In this document: positions 27,057 to 35,903 of the stretch, in pieces
Position numbering within the stretch: position 1 is the stretch's first letter
How the letters are laid out: every line of letters starts with the position of its first letter
From: Bin5 sp965221145
GTDB lineage: Bacteria; Chloroflexota; Anaerolineae; Caldilineales; Caldilineaceae
Length of the DNA stretch: 64,000 nucleotides
Assembly: GCA_965221145.1 (NCBI GenBank)
Contig: OZ244877.1
Coordinates: 62,001 to 126,000, forward strand
Direction: 5' to 3'
Translations under genes and position numbers: made by a program
Notes under the pieces: model-generated
Seen by the model: the letters and a program-made list of their open reading frames with translations, nothing else
What the model was told of the DNA's origin: nothing
Databases searched by the model: none

Positions 27057-28004
27057 AGTGGCGTTCTTGTCGATGCCCAACATCCGACGCGTCTGTTCGA
27101 TTGTGGCGACGCCCCGCCCCAAATCGTGAGCGATGCGCGCAATCCTCTCCACCATCTGCGCGTTGCTCCGCGCCAACTCGCCGCGTTGATAATGGATGCA
27201 GTCCTCCAGCCCCGTGCGCACATGGCCACCCAGCAGCATCGACATTACATTCACCTGAAGCGCCTCCAGGCCGAGCGCGCACGTCTGGAAAATGGAATCT
27301 TCGGGCAGATTGCGAACCATGTAGAGAAGACTGTCCATGCTTGTGTTGATGCCGCTCTGCTGACCGAATACCAGTTGCAGAAAGTAGGGTTTGTCCAGCG
27401 CATCGCGTTGGATCAGATAGTTCAGTATGTCGAGATGGCCCGGATGGTACAGGAATACCTGCGGCTTGATCCCGCGCGCCCGCAGACGGTGCGCGGTGCG
27501 CTCGGAGTCATCGAAGGTGGCCAGCGTGACCTGGCTCGGCCCACTGCCGCCGGTGTAGGCGCCGCCGCCGCGAAAGGTCATTGGCCCGGGGTTGAAGGCC
27601 ATGATGTCCGGGCCGGCCTCGATTGGGGCCGATTTGTAATGATGCGCCGTGCCCACGAAATCACTCCCCGCCATCGTCAGATCTGCGAACCCCTGCGAGT
27701 TGTCCACCAGAATTTGCGGCGCTTTGGAGCGCATCAGTTCGTTGATCTCACGATAGCGATCCGCCTCGTGTGATGGCTGCGTCGGGTCGTCGGCTTGGCG
27801 AGCGTGGATGTGAATGATGGTTGCGCCGGCCGCGAAAACAGCCGCGGCCGCCTCCGCCTGTTCCTCAGCTGTCACCGGGACCGCGGGATTCTCGCTCTTC
27901 TGATGCCCGCCCGTCACCACCGCGCTGATGATCACCGGCGGCATGCCCTCGCTGACATGTCTGACGTACTCGCGTTGGTTCGTGTAATCCCAGGTAATGT
28001 CCAA
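27051..28004 (-). CDS. Beta-keto acid cleavage enzyme (BKACE, DUF849/Kce family)
   Basis: The 317-residue protein shows the BKACE pattern: IISAVVTGGHQ near the start, IIHIHAR with the zinc-binding His pair, and the C-terminal GGHVRTGLEDC...RGELARSNA block. Family members condense a beta-keto acid with acetyl-CoA to give acetoacetate and a new CoA ester. The start codon is TTG at 28004 with GGGGAG nine bases upstream. Dehydrogenase genes lie directly upstream in the same direction and could supply the beta-keto acid. Specific substrate unknown. Confidence 0.9.
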   Translation of the reverse strand: MDITWDYTNQREYVRHVSEGMPPVIISAVVTGGHQKSENPAVPVTAEEQAEAAAAVFAAGATIIHIHARQADDPTQPSHEADRYREINELMRSKAPQILVDNSQGFADLTMAGSDFVGTAHHYKSAPIEAGPDIMAFNPGPMTFRGGGAYTGGSGPSQVTLATFDDSERTAHRLRARGIKPQVFLYHPGHLDILNYLIQRDALDKPYFLQLVFGQQSGINTSMDSLLYMVRNLPEDSIFQTCALGLEALQVNVMSMLLGGHVRTGLEDCIHYQRGELARSNAQMVERIARIAHDLGRGVATIEQTRRMLGIDKNATG

Positions 28005-28059
28005 TTTTCCGAGCTCCCCTATTCGATTACGTCCCGGTTCATCTATCCGACGGTTCTCC

Positions 28060-29148
28060 TCAGTTCGGAACGATCACGCCCTTAATGAAGCCATCGAGTT
28101 CGATTTCGCCGCCCGCCGCCCGCACAGCTTTGTCAGCCTCCGCCAGCGTGAAATAATGGGTGACCATCTTCTCGATGGGATAGCGGCGCGATTCGACGAT
28201 CTTGATCGCAGATCGAACCGCCGGCGTATCGTGCGTATTCACGCCCTGCACTCGGAGTTCCTTGACCGGAATTTTGCTGGGAACGATGGTCGCTTCCTGC
28301 GCGCCGGTGTTCGATCCGACGACGACCGTGCCCATTGGGCGCGCCAAGTCAAGCGCCAGGGAGAACGAAGCCGTAGCGCCGGTAACGTCCACGACCAGAT
28401 CAGCCAATGCCCCGTCGGTGAGCGCATGAACCGCCGCGACCGGATCGTCCTGATCAAGATTGATGGTGTGCGTTGCGCCGAACTGCTTGGCCAGTTCGAA
28501 GCGGTGTTGATCCTGGGTTAAGCCAACCGCGATGATCCTGGACGCGCCGCCCTCATGCGCCGCCAGGATCGCCGCCAAACCCTGCCCGCCCGGCCCGATC
28601 ACAACAACTGTATCGCCGATGGTGACGCCGCCCTTTGTGCGTACCCAGCGCAGGCCGTTGCCGATGTTGGCGCAGGTCATGGCCGCGGCCTCGGCCGGCA
28701 CATCTTCAGCGATACGATGCACGCGCGAGTTGGGCGCCAGATACATATATTGGCTGTACGCGCCCCAGAGATGAGGCGGCACGCTGGAGGGCGTCGGTCC
28801 GCCGTAGCCCTGATGATCCTGGCAGAAGCGGTACTCGCCCAGCAGACACCAACGGCAGTGGCCGCACCCAAACAGATGCTCGACGATGACCCGTTCGCCG
28901 ACCTGAATGCCCCAGCGCGCCGCAGCCCGGCTCCCAATCTGCTCAATATGGCCGACAAGCTCGTGCCCCATGATGAGCGGAAACCGCCCAGGATCCGTCC
29001 AACTGTAAATGAGCGGGTCGCTGCCACAGACGCCGCATAGCTCAACCCGCAGAAGCCCGTCGTCCTCGCGGATGACCGGCAGATCGAAGGCCTGAATCTC
29101 CATCGTCCGCGTGGCTACGACGACCGCAGCGTACGCTTTCCTCGCCAA
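28060..29148 (-). CDS. Zinc-dependent alcohol dehydrogenase (MDR family)
   Basis: The 362-residue protein has the catalytic-zinc Cys (CGVCGSD), GHELVGHIEQIG, and structural-zinc Cys residues in FGCGHCRWCLLGEYRFC. The Rossmann segment is VVVIGPGGQGLAA. These mark a zinc alcohol or polyol dehydrogenase of the medium-chain superfamily. The start codon is TTG at 29148, preceded by GAGGAG at proper spacing. It lies between BKACE and SDR genes with gaps of about 55 bp, consistent with an operon in which an alcohol is oxidised before cleavage. Confidence 0.93.
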   Translation of the reverse strand: MARKAYAAVVVATRTMEIQAFDLPVIREDDGLLRVELCGVCGSDPLIYSWTDPGRFPLIMGHELVGHIEQIGSRAAARWGIQVGERVIVEHLFGCGHCRWCLLGEYRFCQDHQGYGGPTPSSVPPHLWGAYSQYMYLAPNSRVHRIAEDVPAEAAAMTCANIGNGLRWVRTKGGVTIGDTVVVIGPGGQGLAAILAAHEGGASRIIAVGLTQDQHRFELAKQFGATHTINLDQDDPVAAVHALTDGALADLVVDVTGATASFSLALDLARPMGTVVVGSNTGAQEATIVPSKIPVKELRVQGVNTHDTPAVRSAIKIVESRRYPIEKMVTHYFTLAEADKAVRAAGGEIELDGFIKGVIVPN

Positions 29149-29205
29149 ATCAGACTCCTCTGTTGCTGCCGTTTTCGTCGTCTTGCGCGGTATGACTATG
29201 CGAAA

Positions 29206-30009
29206 TCAGGGGGCAAATCCGCAGGTCAGGCCGCCATCTACGACCAGATTGACGCCGTTGATGTATCGGGCCTCGTCCGACGCCAGAAACAGGGCGGCAT
29301 AGGCCACATCCCAGGCATCCCCCATCTTTCCCGTCGGGCACAGATTGTCCCGCTGTCGAATCATCTCCTCGACGCCCTCCTCCGAATAGGCGCTTTCCAG
29401 ACCTTGCCGGATGAAAGGCGTGTCCATCAGCCCAGGCAACACACAGTTGGCGCGGATGCCCTTTCTCGCATACTGCATCGCGATGTTCTGCGTCAACTGG
29501 TTGATCGCCCCTTTAGAAGCGTTATACGAGACGCTCGGATACCCCGTGTAGCGTATGCCGGCGATGGACGAGATGTTGACGATGGCGCCGCCGCCCTGCT
29601 CCTCCATGTGCGGGATAGTGTACTTGCACGTCAGAAACATGGCCTTCACATTGACAGCCATCAGCCGATCCCAGTTTTCCTCGCTGATTTCGACCGGCCC
29701 GCCCACTTCGATGATGCCGACATTGTTATGCAGAATATCGATCCTGCCGTAGGTGTCGATGCACGCCGCGACCATCTCCTCAACCGCCTGGGCATGGCTG
29801 ACATCGGCCTCGTAGGCCGCGCAGACGCCCCCTTCCTGGTCGATGATCGCCTTCGTCTCTTGGGCGGCCTCCAGGTTGTAGTCGGCGAGAAAGACCTGCG
29901 CGCCTTCGCGGGCATAGAGCGCCGCCGCGGCTTTCCCATTTCCCCAGCCGGGGCCGACACAACCGGCGCCGGTGATAAGCGCAACCTTCCCCTTTACACG
30001 ATCTGTCAT
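29206..30009 (-). CDS. Short-chain dehydrogenase/reductase (SDR)
   Basis: The 267-residue SDR has the cofactor motif TGAGCVGPGWGNGKA (a long variant of TGxxxGxG), the NNVG segment (ILHNNVGI), the Ser-Tyr-Lys triad in SSIAGIRYTGYPSVSYNASK, and a C-terminal VVDGGLTCGFAP. It should oxidise a secondary alcohol with NAD(P)+. The ATG at 30009 is preferred, with GAGG upstream. An apparent N-terminal extension to 30081 is encoded by a palindromic repeat and is unlikely to be protein. It probably acts with the alcohol dehydrogenase that follows. Confidence 0.93.
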   Translation of the reverse strand: MTDRVKGKVALITGAGCVGPGWGNGKAAAALYAREGAQVFLADYNLEAAQETKAIIDQEGGVCAAYEADVSHAQAVEEMVAACIDTYGRIDILHNNVGIIEVGGPVEISEENWDRLMAVNVKAMFLTCKYTIPHMEEQGGGAIVNISSIAGIRYTGYPSVSYNASKGAINQLTQNIAMQYARKGIRANCVLPGLMDTPFIRQGLESAYSEEGVEEMIRQRDNLCPTGKMGDAWDVAYAALFLASDEARYINGVNLVVDGGLTCGFAP

Positions 30010-30020
30010 CAATACCTCAC

Positions 30021-30082
30021 ATTTTGAAGATTTTTTGGCGGACTTGTCTTCCATTGGAGCGCCAATACAAAAAATCATCAAA
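30021..30082 (+). repeat. 61-bp palindromic mobile repeat, copy B
   Basis: The sequence runs from ATTTTGAAGATTTTTTGGCG to its partner CGCCAATACAAAAAATC...CAAAC, so the arms can pair over about 22 bases. It sits 11 bp upstream of the SDR start codon, between the SDR and PanB-like genes. A hairpin here could affect read-through or SDR translation. Copies A, C and D lie at 17111, 41293 and 51643. Confidence 0.75.
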
Positions 30083-30144
30083 CTCTTCTCTCGATTCTCG
30101 ATAAATTCGGGCCTGCTGAATCCCTGAATATGCTACCATGTCGC

Positions 30145-31011
30145 TCAACGCCTCCCTATCTTTTCAAGTTCTTCCTTCTTGATGTGAAAGCTGTGTTGAT
30201 CCGTGGGAAACTTTGCTGCCGCCACATCGCCCTTGTAAGAATGGAAAGCATCGAGTATCAACTCGTTCAGGTGTACGTACTGTTTAACGAACTTCGGTGT
30301 GAAGCGGTCGAAGAAACCGATGATGTCATGGGCGACCAATCCCTGTCCGTCGCAATGAATGCCCGCCCCATAGCTGATCGTAGGAACTGTCAACCGCTCG
30401 GTAACGATTTTCGCCACCGATGCGGGAACGCACTCCAGAATGACAAGAAACGCGCCGGCCTCTTCCAGCAAGAGCGCATCGTCAATGATCTTCTGGGCGG
30501 TTGCGGCATCACTGCCCTGCACTTTCAGTCCGCCCAACATGGAAATGGCTTGCGGGGTCAGCCCGATATGCCCGACGACCGGAATCGCCGCCCTGTGGAT
30601 CGCCTTGACGATATGCGTTACATTGGCGCCGCCCTCTACCTTGACAGCATCGGCCCTCCCTTCCTTCATGAACCGGCCCGCATTGATAATGGCATCCCGC
30701 TCAGAAACGTTATAGGACATGAAGGGCATATCCGCCACAACAAAACTATAGCGGACCGCACGTGTGACGGCCTTGGTATGGTATAACATTTCATCTACGG
30801 TGACCGGGATCGTATCGTCATATCCCAGAACCGTCATTGCCAGTGAATCCCCCACCAGAATCATATCAATGCCGGCGCGGTCGGCCAGCAGTCCCAGTGG
30901 ATAATCGGGAATGCTCAACATGGTGATTTTTCTGTTTTCCTGCTTCATCATCTGGATATCCGCAATCGTTACCTTGCGGCGTTCATGGATATCGGGAATC
31001 TGATTCGCCAA
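30145..31011 (-). CDS. Ketopantoate hydroxymethyltransferase-like protein (PanB family)
   Basis: The 288-residue TIM-barrel protein has PanB landmarks: DMILVGDSLAMTVLGY (metal-binding Asp), VVADMPFMSY, VKVEGG, VVGHIGLTPQ, the catalytic Glu in LVILECVPA, and CDGQGLVAHD. PanB adds a hydroxymethyl group from methylene-tetrahydrofolate to 2-oxoisovalerate. The usual TAYDYP is SIPDYP here and IGIGAG is ISYGAG, so substrate range may differ. It is placed with catabolic genes and no panC was seen. The start is TTG at 31011 with GGGGGAAG upstream. Confidence 0.85.
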   Translation of the reverse strand: MANQIPDIHERRKVTIADIQMMKQENRKITMLSIPDYPLGLLADRAGIDMILVGDSLAMTVLGYDDTIPVTVDEMLYHTKAVTRAVRYSFVVADMPFMSYNVSERDAIINAGRFMKEGRADAVKVEGGANVTHIVKAIHRAAIPVVGHIGLTPQAISMLGGLKVQGSDAATAQKIIDDALLLEEAGAFLVILECVPASVAKIVTERLTVPTISYGAGIHCDGQGLVAHDIIGFFDRFTPKFVKQYVHLNELILDAFHSYKGDVAAAKFPTDQHSFHIKKEELEKIGRR

Positions 31012-31141
31012 CGTCTTCCCCCTGTGGTATCTGCAAGATAGTCTCGTCTGCCTGTGAGGAAGGTGCTATTGATGCTTAAGGTGGAGAGCCAAGTCAACCT
31101 GGAGTAGAGACGGCGGTGAAGATCCCGGGACGAAAATAGGG

Positions 31142-32596
31142 CTATGCCCGTGCAATCCAGATGGGCGAAGACCAAGCCGCCTGTCCATTCTTCTGAAAAA
31201 CCCGCACATAGTAGTAATCCCTCCACCTCTCGGACGCCGTGTCTTCCCATCTGAGGTCAGCGTGAAAGTGAGGTTCTGCAACGGCCCGAGAGAGATAGAA
31301 TGCACCCTCATAGGCTCCAAAAGGAATAACTGCCTTGCTCTCGCCCATCAGTTCGCCGATAGCCCCATGCAGAACGCTTTTCCCCCCGTGTTCGATGGTC
31401 ACCTCGGTGTCCAGCGTCCCGATGACATCCAAGTCTACCCGCTGGGAACGCGCGCCGCCACGTTTGCTGCCCGTCGTGGAAGTAACATTGAGCCGTCGCG
31501 GCCCGCTGATCTGCGCCTGATGGAAACCGGGCGGCCGGAAACAGGTCTGGCAACCGCCTATCGAACCCCCACGCGTCTCGACCGCAAAGCTCCAATTTCT
31601 TTCCTGCGGATACCCGTGGTATCCCCACTCCACACCCACCTTGAATCGACCGGCGCCATCAGTCGTCTCCAGGTCGAAGCTGACCCAGCGCTTGACGACA
31701 CGGCCGTTCTTGATGATTTCCACCGCATCGAGGCAATCCCAACCATCGACTTCAATCTTCATCTGCCGCGGTTGCCCGCCGTCAGAGATGACACGCCCCA
31801 TCGGGTGTCCGTTCAGCAGAAAATCCAACCGTATTCGGTCGCCGGTCACGGCGTAGGTCCGACGCTGCCACAAGGCGTCCCACAGCGATTCTCGGTTCAG
31901 CGCCGGCGCGTAGATGGCGGCCAGACCGTTGCCATAGGCGCCTGGAAAACTGTCGTGGCCGTCGCTGGAGGCGATGAAGCCAATGACATGTCCAAGGTCG
32001 AGCGCGCGTTGCACCGTTCCGCCCGGACAGCGGGGACCCATTGGATTGCCGGTGAAGGCAAACGGGCCTTGGTCCGTCTCTGACGAGCCATGGCCTGAGA
32101 ATATCTCCACGACCGGCGCCTTGGCGTTGTCAAACTCCGCCCAGTCAATTCCCCGTTGGCGAAGCGGGTAGGCCGTATGGTGAGGGATGACCATTGCGTC
32201 CACCCCCTCCACCGCGGCGTAAAGCTCTGAAAGGGAGTTAGCAAAGCGAAGCGGCTCGTCGTCTCTGAGGTAGTAGATGTTGTGATCGCCCCACCGATTG
32301 GACGACCACTCCTGGGCCAGAAACGTTACAAATTGCCCAGGCTCATAGTTGTCTCGCATGAGCGCCTGCACCTCATGCCACCTAGCCTTCACGCCCGGTA
32401 CCGCTTCCCGCCAGCCGGCATGGCGCTCGCGCCCCCACTCCCAGTCATCGAAGTCCGATAGATCAGGAAACTGAGCGTGATCGGCCAGCGCACAGAAGTC
32501 GAGATGGGCTTTGCCGACCGCCACGGCATCTGCCGGCTCGCCGCGCCCATCGCTGAGGCCGGTATGGGTGTGAATCTCGCCAAAGTAGAGGTTCAT
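31142..32596 (-). CDS. PHP-domain / DUF3604-like metal-dependent hydrolase
   Basis: The 484-residue protein begins LYFGEIHTHTGLSDGRGEP, the HxH metal motif of PHP-fold phosphoesterases, followed by CALADHAQFP and later IPHHTAY and IASSDGHDS, each supplying expected metal ligands. Residues after about 260 form a beta-rich C-terminal region as in DUF3604 proteins. No signal peptide is seen. The reaction is not known. Its position at the head of the catabolic run, 130 bp from the PanB-like gene, suggests a hydrolytic step on the incoming compound. The ribosome site is weak. Confidence 0.8.
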   Translation of the reverse strand: MNLYFGEIHTHTGLSDGRGEPADAVAVGKAHLDFCALADHAQFPDLSDFDDWEWGRERHAGWREAVPGVKARWHEVQALMRDNYEPGQFVTFLAQEWSSNRWGDHNIYYLRDDEPLRFANSLSELYAAVEGVDAMVIPHHTAYPLRQRGIDWAEFDNAKAPVVEIFSGHGSSETDQGPFAFTGNPMGPRCPGGTVQRALDLGHVIGFIASSDGHDSFPGAYGNGLAAIYAPALNRESLWDALWQRRTYAVTGDRIRLDFLLNGHPMGRVISDGGQPRQMKIEVDGWDCLDAVEIIKNGRVVKRWVSFDLETTDGAGRFKVGVEWGYHGYPQERNWSFAVETRGGSIGGCQTCFRPPGFHQAQISGPRRLNVTSTTGSKRGGARSQRVDLDVIGTLDTEVTIEHGGKSVLHGAIGELMGESKAVIPFGAYEGAFYLSRAVAEPHFHADLRWEDTASERWRDYYYVRVFQKNGQAAWSSPIWIARA

Positions 32597-32672
32597 TTCT
32601 TTGGGGAATTATATATACCTGAGTAACAATATACGTTTCTGGCAGCACGGCACGACCTCACTGCATCCACCG

Positions 32673-33815
32673 TTATGCTGCCGGCGCGAAATTCCCACGC
32701 GCCACTATATTTCGGGCGGCGTTCACGTCTCTGTCATCTACGTGTCCACAGCCCGAACACTCGAATATCCGATACTCACGGGCCTTGCCATTGACTTGCC
32801 CACAATCTGAACAAGTGCGCGACGTATAGGCGGGATTCACCGCAACGAACTGACGACCGGCCCACTCTGCCTTGTACATCAACTGTTGACGGATTATTCC
32901 CCATCCCTGCGCGAGAATCTCCCTGTTCAATCCTCTCTTATACGAACCGCCTGAAGCGGTCATGTTACGAATAGACAAGTCTTCAATGGCGATCTTGCCA
33001 TAGCGTCGTATCAGACCTGTCGTAATCTCATGGCACTGATTGCGATTACGCACATGATTACGGCGCTTCTCACGAGCGAAAGCAGCAACCGCTTTTCGTC
33101 TGCTATTGCTACCCTTCTTCTTACGGTTGATAGCTCGTTGCAATCTGCGCTCACGCTTGCGATCTATCACACGTCGCTCTATGGTAGAACTATCGCTGAG
33201 AGTCATGCGCTCGTTGACGCCCATGTCGATGCCGACGGATTCATGAACAGGCGGCAGTAGTTCCCGCTCCTCTGCATAGACCAAATCAACCATGAGCTTG
33301 CGCCCGTGCATGACCAGACGTAACGCTTTCAGCTGGCTACTGTCCGGTAGCGGCCTTGACGGTCTCACTTCGATGCGCGGCAGCCCCTTCACATTGATGC
33401 GAACCTTTCCGTTCGTCATCTTGACCATGCCAGGGGTTACTTCTGCAAGTTCGATGCACTGGTAACGCTGATGCGGCTTGAAGCGCGGATAGCCCGGCTT
33501 CTCGCCATTCTTCACGCGGCGAAAGAAAGCATGGAAGGATCTATCCACCCGCACCAGCACGCCGCGCGATACTCGCAAGCTCAGGTCTCGCCAATCTTGC
33601 CGCTCTTTGCGCAGCTGTGTCAGATGCTTCATCTGCGCGAATTTCGACATGCTCCTGCCAGTCATGGTGTACAGGCCTCTGCGCTGTTCCAGCGAGCGGT
33701 TGTAGAGCCAGCAACAGGCGCGCAGGACTTCACGGATACGCCCGTAACCGGCGCGGGAGCAGTAGCCGCGCTCTTGAAATGTCTTGTGGATTGTGGTAAG
33801 CTTGGGACTGTCCAT
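32673..33815 (-). CDS. tnpB: IS200/IS605-family TnpB RNA-guided nuclease
   Basis: The 380-residue protein appears intact. The RuvC residues can be placed at D197 (GIDMGVN), E278 (IAIEDLSIRNM) and D363 (DDRDVNAARN). A four-Cys zinc finger (C335, C338, C353, C356) lies between the last two. Such proteins cleave DNA guided by an omega-RNA taken from the 3' end of the gene and the element end. That RNA would lie around 32612-32760 on the minus strand, with the guide beyond 32612. No TnpA transposase gene is adjacent, so mobility would need one supplied in trans. Confidence 0.93.
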   Translation of the reverse strand: MDSPKLTTIHKTFQERGYCSRAGYGRIREVLRACCWLYNRSLEQRRGLYTMTGRSMSKFAQMKHLTQLRKERQDWRDLSLRVSRGVLVRVDRSFHAFFRRVKNGEKPGYPRFKPHQRYQCIELAEVTPGMVKMTNGKVRINVKGLPRIEVRPSRPLPDSSQLKALRLVMHGRKLMVDLVYAEERELLPPVHESVGIDMGVNERMTLSDSSTIERRVIDRKRERRLQRAINRKKKGSNSRRKAVAAFAREKRRNHVRNRNQCHEITTGLIRRYGKIAIEDLSIRNMTASGGSYKRGLNREILAQGWGIIRQQLMYKAEWAGRQFVAVNPAYTSRTCSDCGQVNGKAREYRIFECSGCGHVDDRDVNAARNIVARGNFAPAA

Positions 33816-33837
33816 GAGTTCTCACCTCGTGGAACGC

Positions 33838-33866
33838 GACCCGTGTTGTTGGCGCAACGACGGGTC
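33838..33866. other. Hairpin upstream of tnpB
   Basis: GACCCGT pairs with ACGGGTC, with TTG and CAA pairing further in, closing a short loop. TTTT follows on the plus strand. It lies 23 bp before the tnpB ATG, where IS200/IS605 elements carry a subterminal left-end hairpin. It could also block incoming transcription. Confidence 0.5.
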
Positions 33867-33941
33867 TTTTCGTGTGCCTTCCTTCTACCACTTCTTGCCG
33901 AATTTGCAATGTTACTCACGTATGTAAGTCCCTTTCTTTGC

Positions 33942-35627
33942 CTACCAGGAAACGGGTTTGAAGTGGTATTGATAGTGAAACCGGTAGTCAATATCCGGAA
34001 ACTCAACGACTCTCAGGGGCGTTTCACCTCCCTCGAAAAATCCCTTCGCCCTGATGGTTGCAGGGGGGGAAAGTGTAAAGGGTTGGCTGTATAGCGTTGA
34101 TGCGGGCGTAGGCTCCGTGCCATCAAGGGTATACCGGATTTGCGCGCGCCAGACGGGACATATCAGTTCGAGCAATGCGGTCTCGCTTGAGACGGAGTAC
34201 ATTCTCGCATTGACGACGACCTGCCGACCATAAAACTCGTCCAGGAATCTTGTCTCCCTGTCGGCCTCTCCATGGTATGCCGAGCCGCCATCATCTCCTT
34301 GCTGCTGCATCCACGCGTGAACCTTGCCGCGCAGAGAATTCAACAGTTCCTGCTGAGCGGGGTCGTCAGCCAGATTGTGCATCTCATACGGATCGGCGCG
34401 GATGTCGTACAGCTCCTCGGGCGGTCTGAATTGCAGGGAACGCACCCTTTCAGCCGCGCCGGGATCGGTTCTCGCTTTGTCGAACCACGATTGCCACATC
34501 GCCGCTGCATGACGTGCGATAGGCGTGAACGCTGCCGGCGGCTGGCTTTCCCCCCACCACCCCACGTCCACCGGCCATGTATACCTGAAGTGAGAGTCGA
34601 TATTCCAAATGTATTTGTGCGTTTTTGTGCGCACGGCGCGCATCGGATAGGCAACCATGACGCCCCAGGTAAAGTTGGCATATACCTCAGACCGATGCTC
34701 CGTTTCTTCGCCGAGAAGCACAGGGAGAAAACTCTGGCCGTCCAATTCCTCGCCGCCGCATCGCGACACGACTCCGGCGACATCGCCACCGGCCACCTCA
34801 ATGATAGTGGGCAGAATGTCGACGAAGCTGACCAGAGCATCGCTCACCGCGCCCGGTCTGATCTTTCCCGGCCAGCGGGCGATGAATGGCTGATTGATGC
34901 CGCCATCATGCAGGCTCCACTTTTCGCTCGGCCAATCCGAACCGTGATCGGTCGTGTAGATAACCAGGGTATTGTCTTCCAGGTCTTGCGCTTTCAGCAG
35001 GTCCAGACAGTTCCCCACGGCCTCATCCATCTCGGTGATCTTTGAGTAGTAGCGTGCCCGCATGTGGCGTGTATCGGGCGTGTCAATCAGATGTGGTGGG
35101 ATGTCTTCTTCCTGGGGATCGTAATGATAGTCATTATGGGGCCAGGGGACGTGCGCGCTGAACTTGCACATGATGATGCAGAACGGCTTGTCGCCCGGCT
35201 CTGCCAGGATACTTTGCAGCGCTTTGCCAGGCCCCAGCGGTTCGTCATCATCGTCATAGTACTCAAAGGGAAAGTTTTCCCATGGCGTGATATGTTTCTT
35301 GCCCAGGAGTATCACCCGATAGCCAAGCGCGGACAGGTAGTGGGGCAGGCTCTTGATCCCCGGTCTAACGGAACTCCAGTTCGGGTGCGCCCCGTTACGG
35401 ATGGGATAGAGGCCCGTATACAGCGACACACGGCTGGGAACGCAAGTCGGAGATGTCGTAAACACGTTGTTGAAACGCATACCCTCGCTAGCCAGTTGAT
35501 CGATGTGTGGCGTTCTGACGCCCTGGTTGCCGTAGCAGCCAAAGTCCCGCCTGGACGTATCGTCGGAAAAGATCATGAATACGTTGGGACGGTTCAATGC
35601 GTTTCGCGCCGGCGACTGACTATTCAT
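33942..35627 (-). CDS. Cys-type sulfatase with C-terminal beta-sandwich
   Basis: The 561-residue protein is an AlkP-superfamily sulfatase. It has the metal-binding IFSDDTSRRD, the maturation site CVPSR (Cys62, to become formylglycine), GKKHITPW, and TTDHGSDWP with the second metal pair. The last 90 residues (ALLELICPVWRAQIRYTLDG onward) look like a chitobiase-type C-terminal beta-sandwich. No clear signal peptide is visible. The ATG at 35627 has AAGGAG seven bases upstream. It lies after a carbohydrate importer and may remove sulfate from imported sugars. A true formylglycine-generating enzyme must be encoded elsewhere. Confidence 0.92.
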   Translation of the reverse strand: MNSQSPARNALNRPNVFMIFSDDTSRRDFGCYGNQGVRTPHIDQLASEGMRFNNVFTTSPTCVPSRVSLYTGLYPIRNGAHPNWSSVRPGIKSLPHYLSALGYRVILLGKKHITPWENFPFEYYDDDDEPLGPGKALQSILAEPGDKPFCIIMCKFSAHVPWPHNDYHYDPQEEDIPPHLIDTPDTRHMRARYYSKITEMDEAVGNCLDLLKAQDLEDNTLVIYTTDHGSDWPSEKWSLHDGGINQPFIARWPGKIRPGAVSDALVSFVDILPTIIEVAGGDVAGVVSRCGGEELDGQSFLPVLLGEETEHRSEVYANFTWGVMVAYPMRAVRTKTHKYIWNIDSHFRYTWPVDVGWWGESQPPAAFTPIARHAAAMWQSWFDKARTDPGAAERVRSLQFRPPEELYDIRADPYEMHNLADDPAQQELLNSLRGKVHAWMQQQGDDGGSAYHGEADRETRFLDEFYGRQVVVNARMYSVSSETALLELICPVWRAQIRYTLDGTEPTPASTLYSQPFTLSPPATIRAKGFFEGGETPLRVVEFPDIDYRFHYQYHFKPVSW

Positions 35628-35834
35628 GGCCAATCTCCTTCTTTAGGATCCCGGATGGAGATCGCGCTCCGCCCAATCCCTGACCGAGCCGGACTTGCCA
35701 AAGCAATCCAAGGTGGCCAGCCACTGGAAAGCCCGTTCGGAGACCGGCCAGAGCGCTTTTTGGAAAGGCACTTCGGCATTTTCAACACGAATGAAAATCC
35801 CAAATGAGACCAAGAGCTTGCGAATGTCGGGAGA

Positions 35835-35851
35835 GCGGGCGAGACGCCCGC
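35835..35851. terminator. GC-rich hairpin between binding-protein and sulfatase genes
   Basis: GCGGGCG and CGCCCGC pair around a three-base loop, about 50 bp downstream of the stop codon of the gene at 35904. No T-tract follows, so it may act as a partial terminator or mRNA 3' end. The surrounding 35628-35903 region has no supported gene. Confidence 0.4.
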
Positions 35852-35903
35852 GATCCCAGGGTGCTGCCCGTTTGAAAAGTCTTGGTATCAAATTGAATTC
35901 ACA

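Larger units (their letters stand above)
32612..33926. mobile_element. TnpB unit bounded by 17-bp inverted repeats
   Basis: TATATACCTGAGTAACA at 32612-32628 is repeated inverted at 33910-33926 with 15 of 17 matches, bracketing the tnpB gene and 60-90 bp on each side. IS200/IS605 elements normally lack terminal inverted repeats and use subterminal hairpins, so these ends are unexpected. No tnpA is present. The element lies between the PHP-type and sulfatase genes. Confidence 0.6.

Noticed and set aside
30010..30081. N-terminal extension of the SDR protein
   Set aside because: These codons coincide with a palindromic repeat found at three other places, and a ribosome site precedes the internal ATG at 30009.
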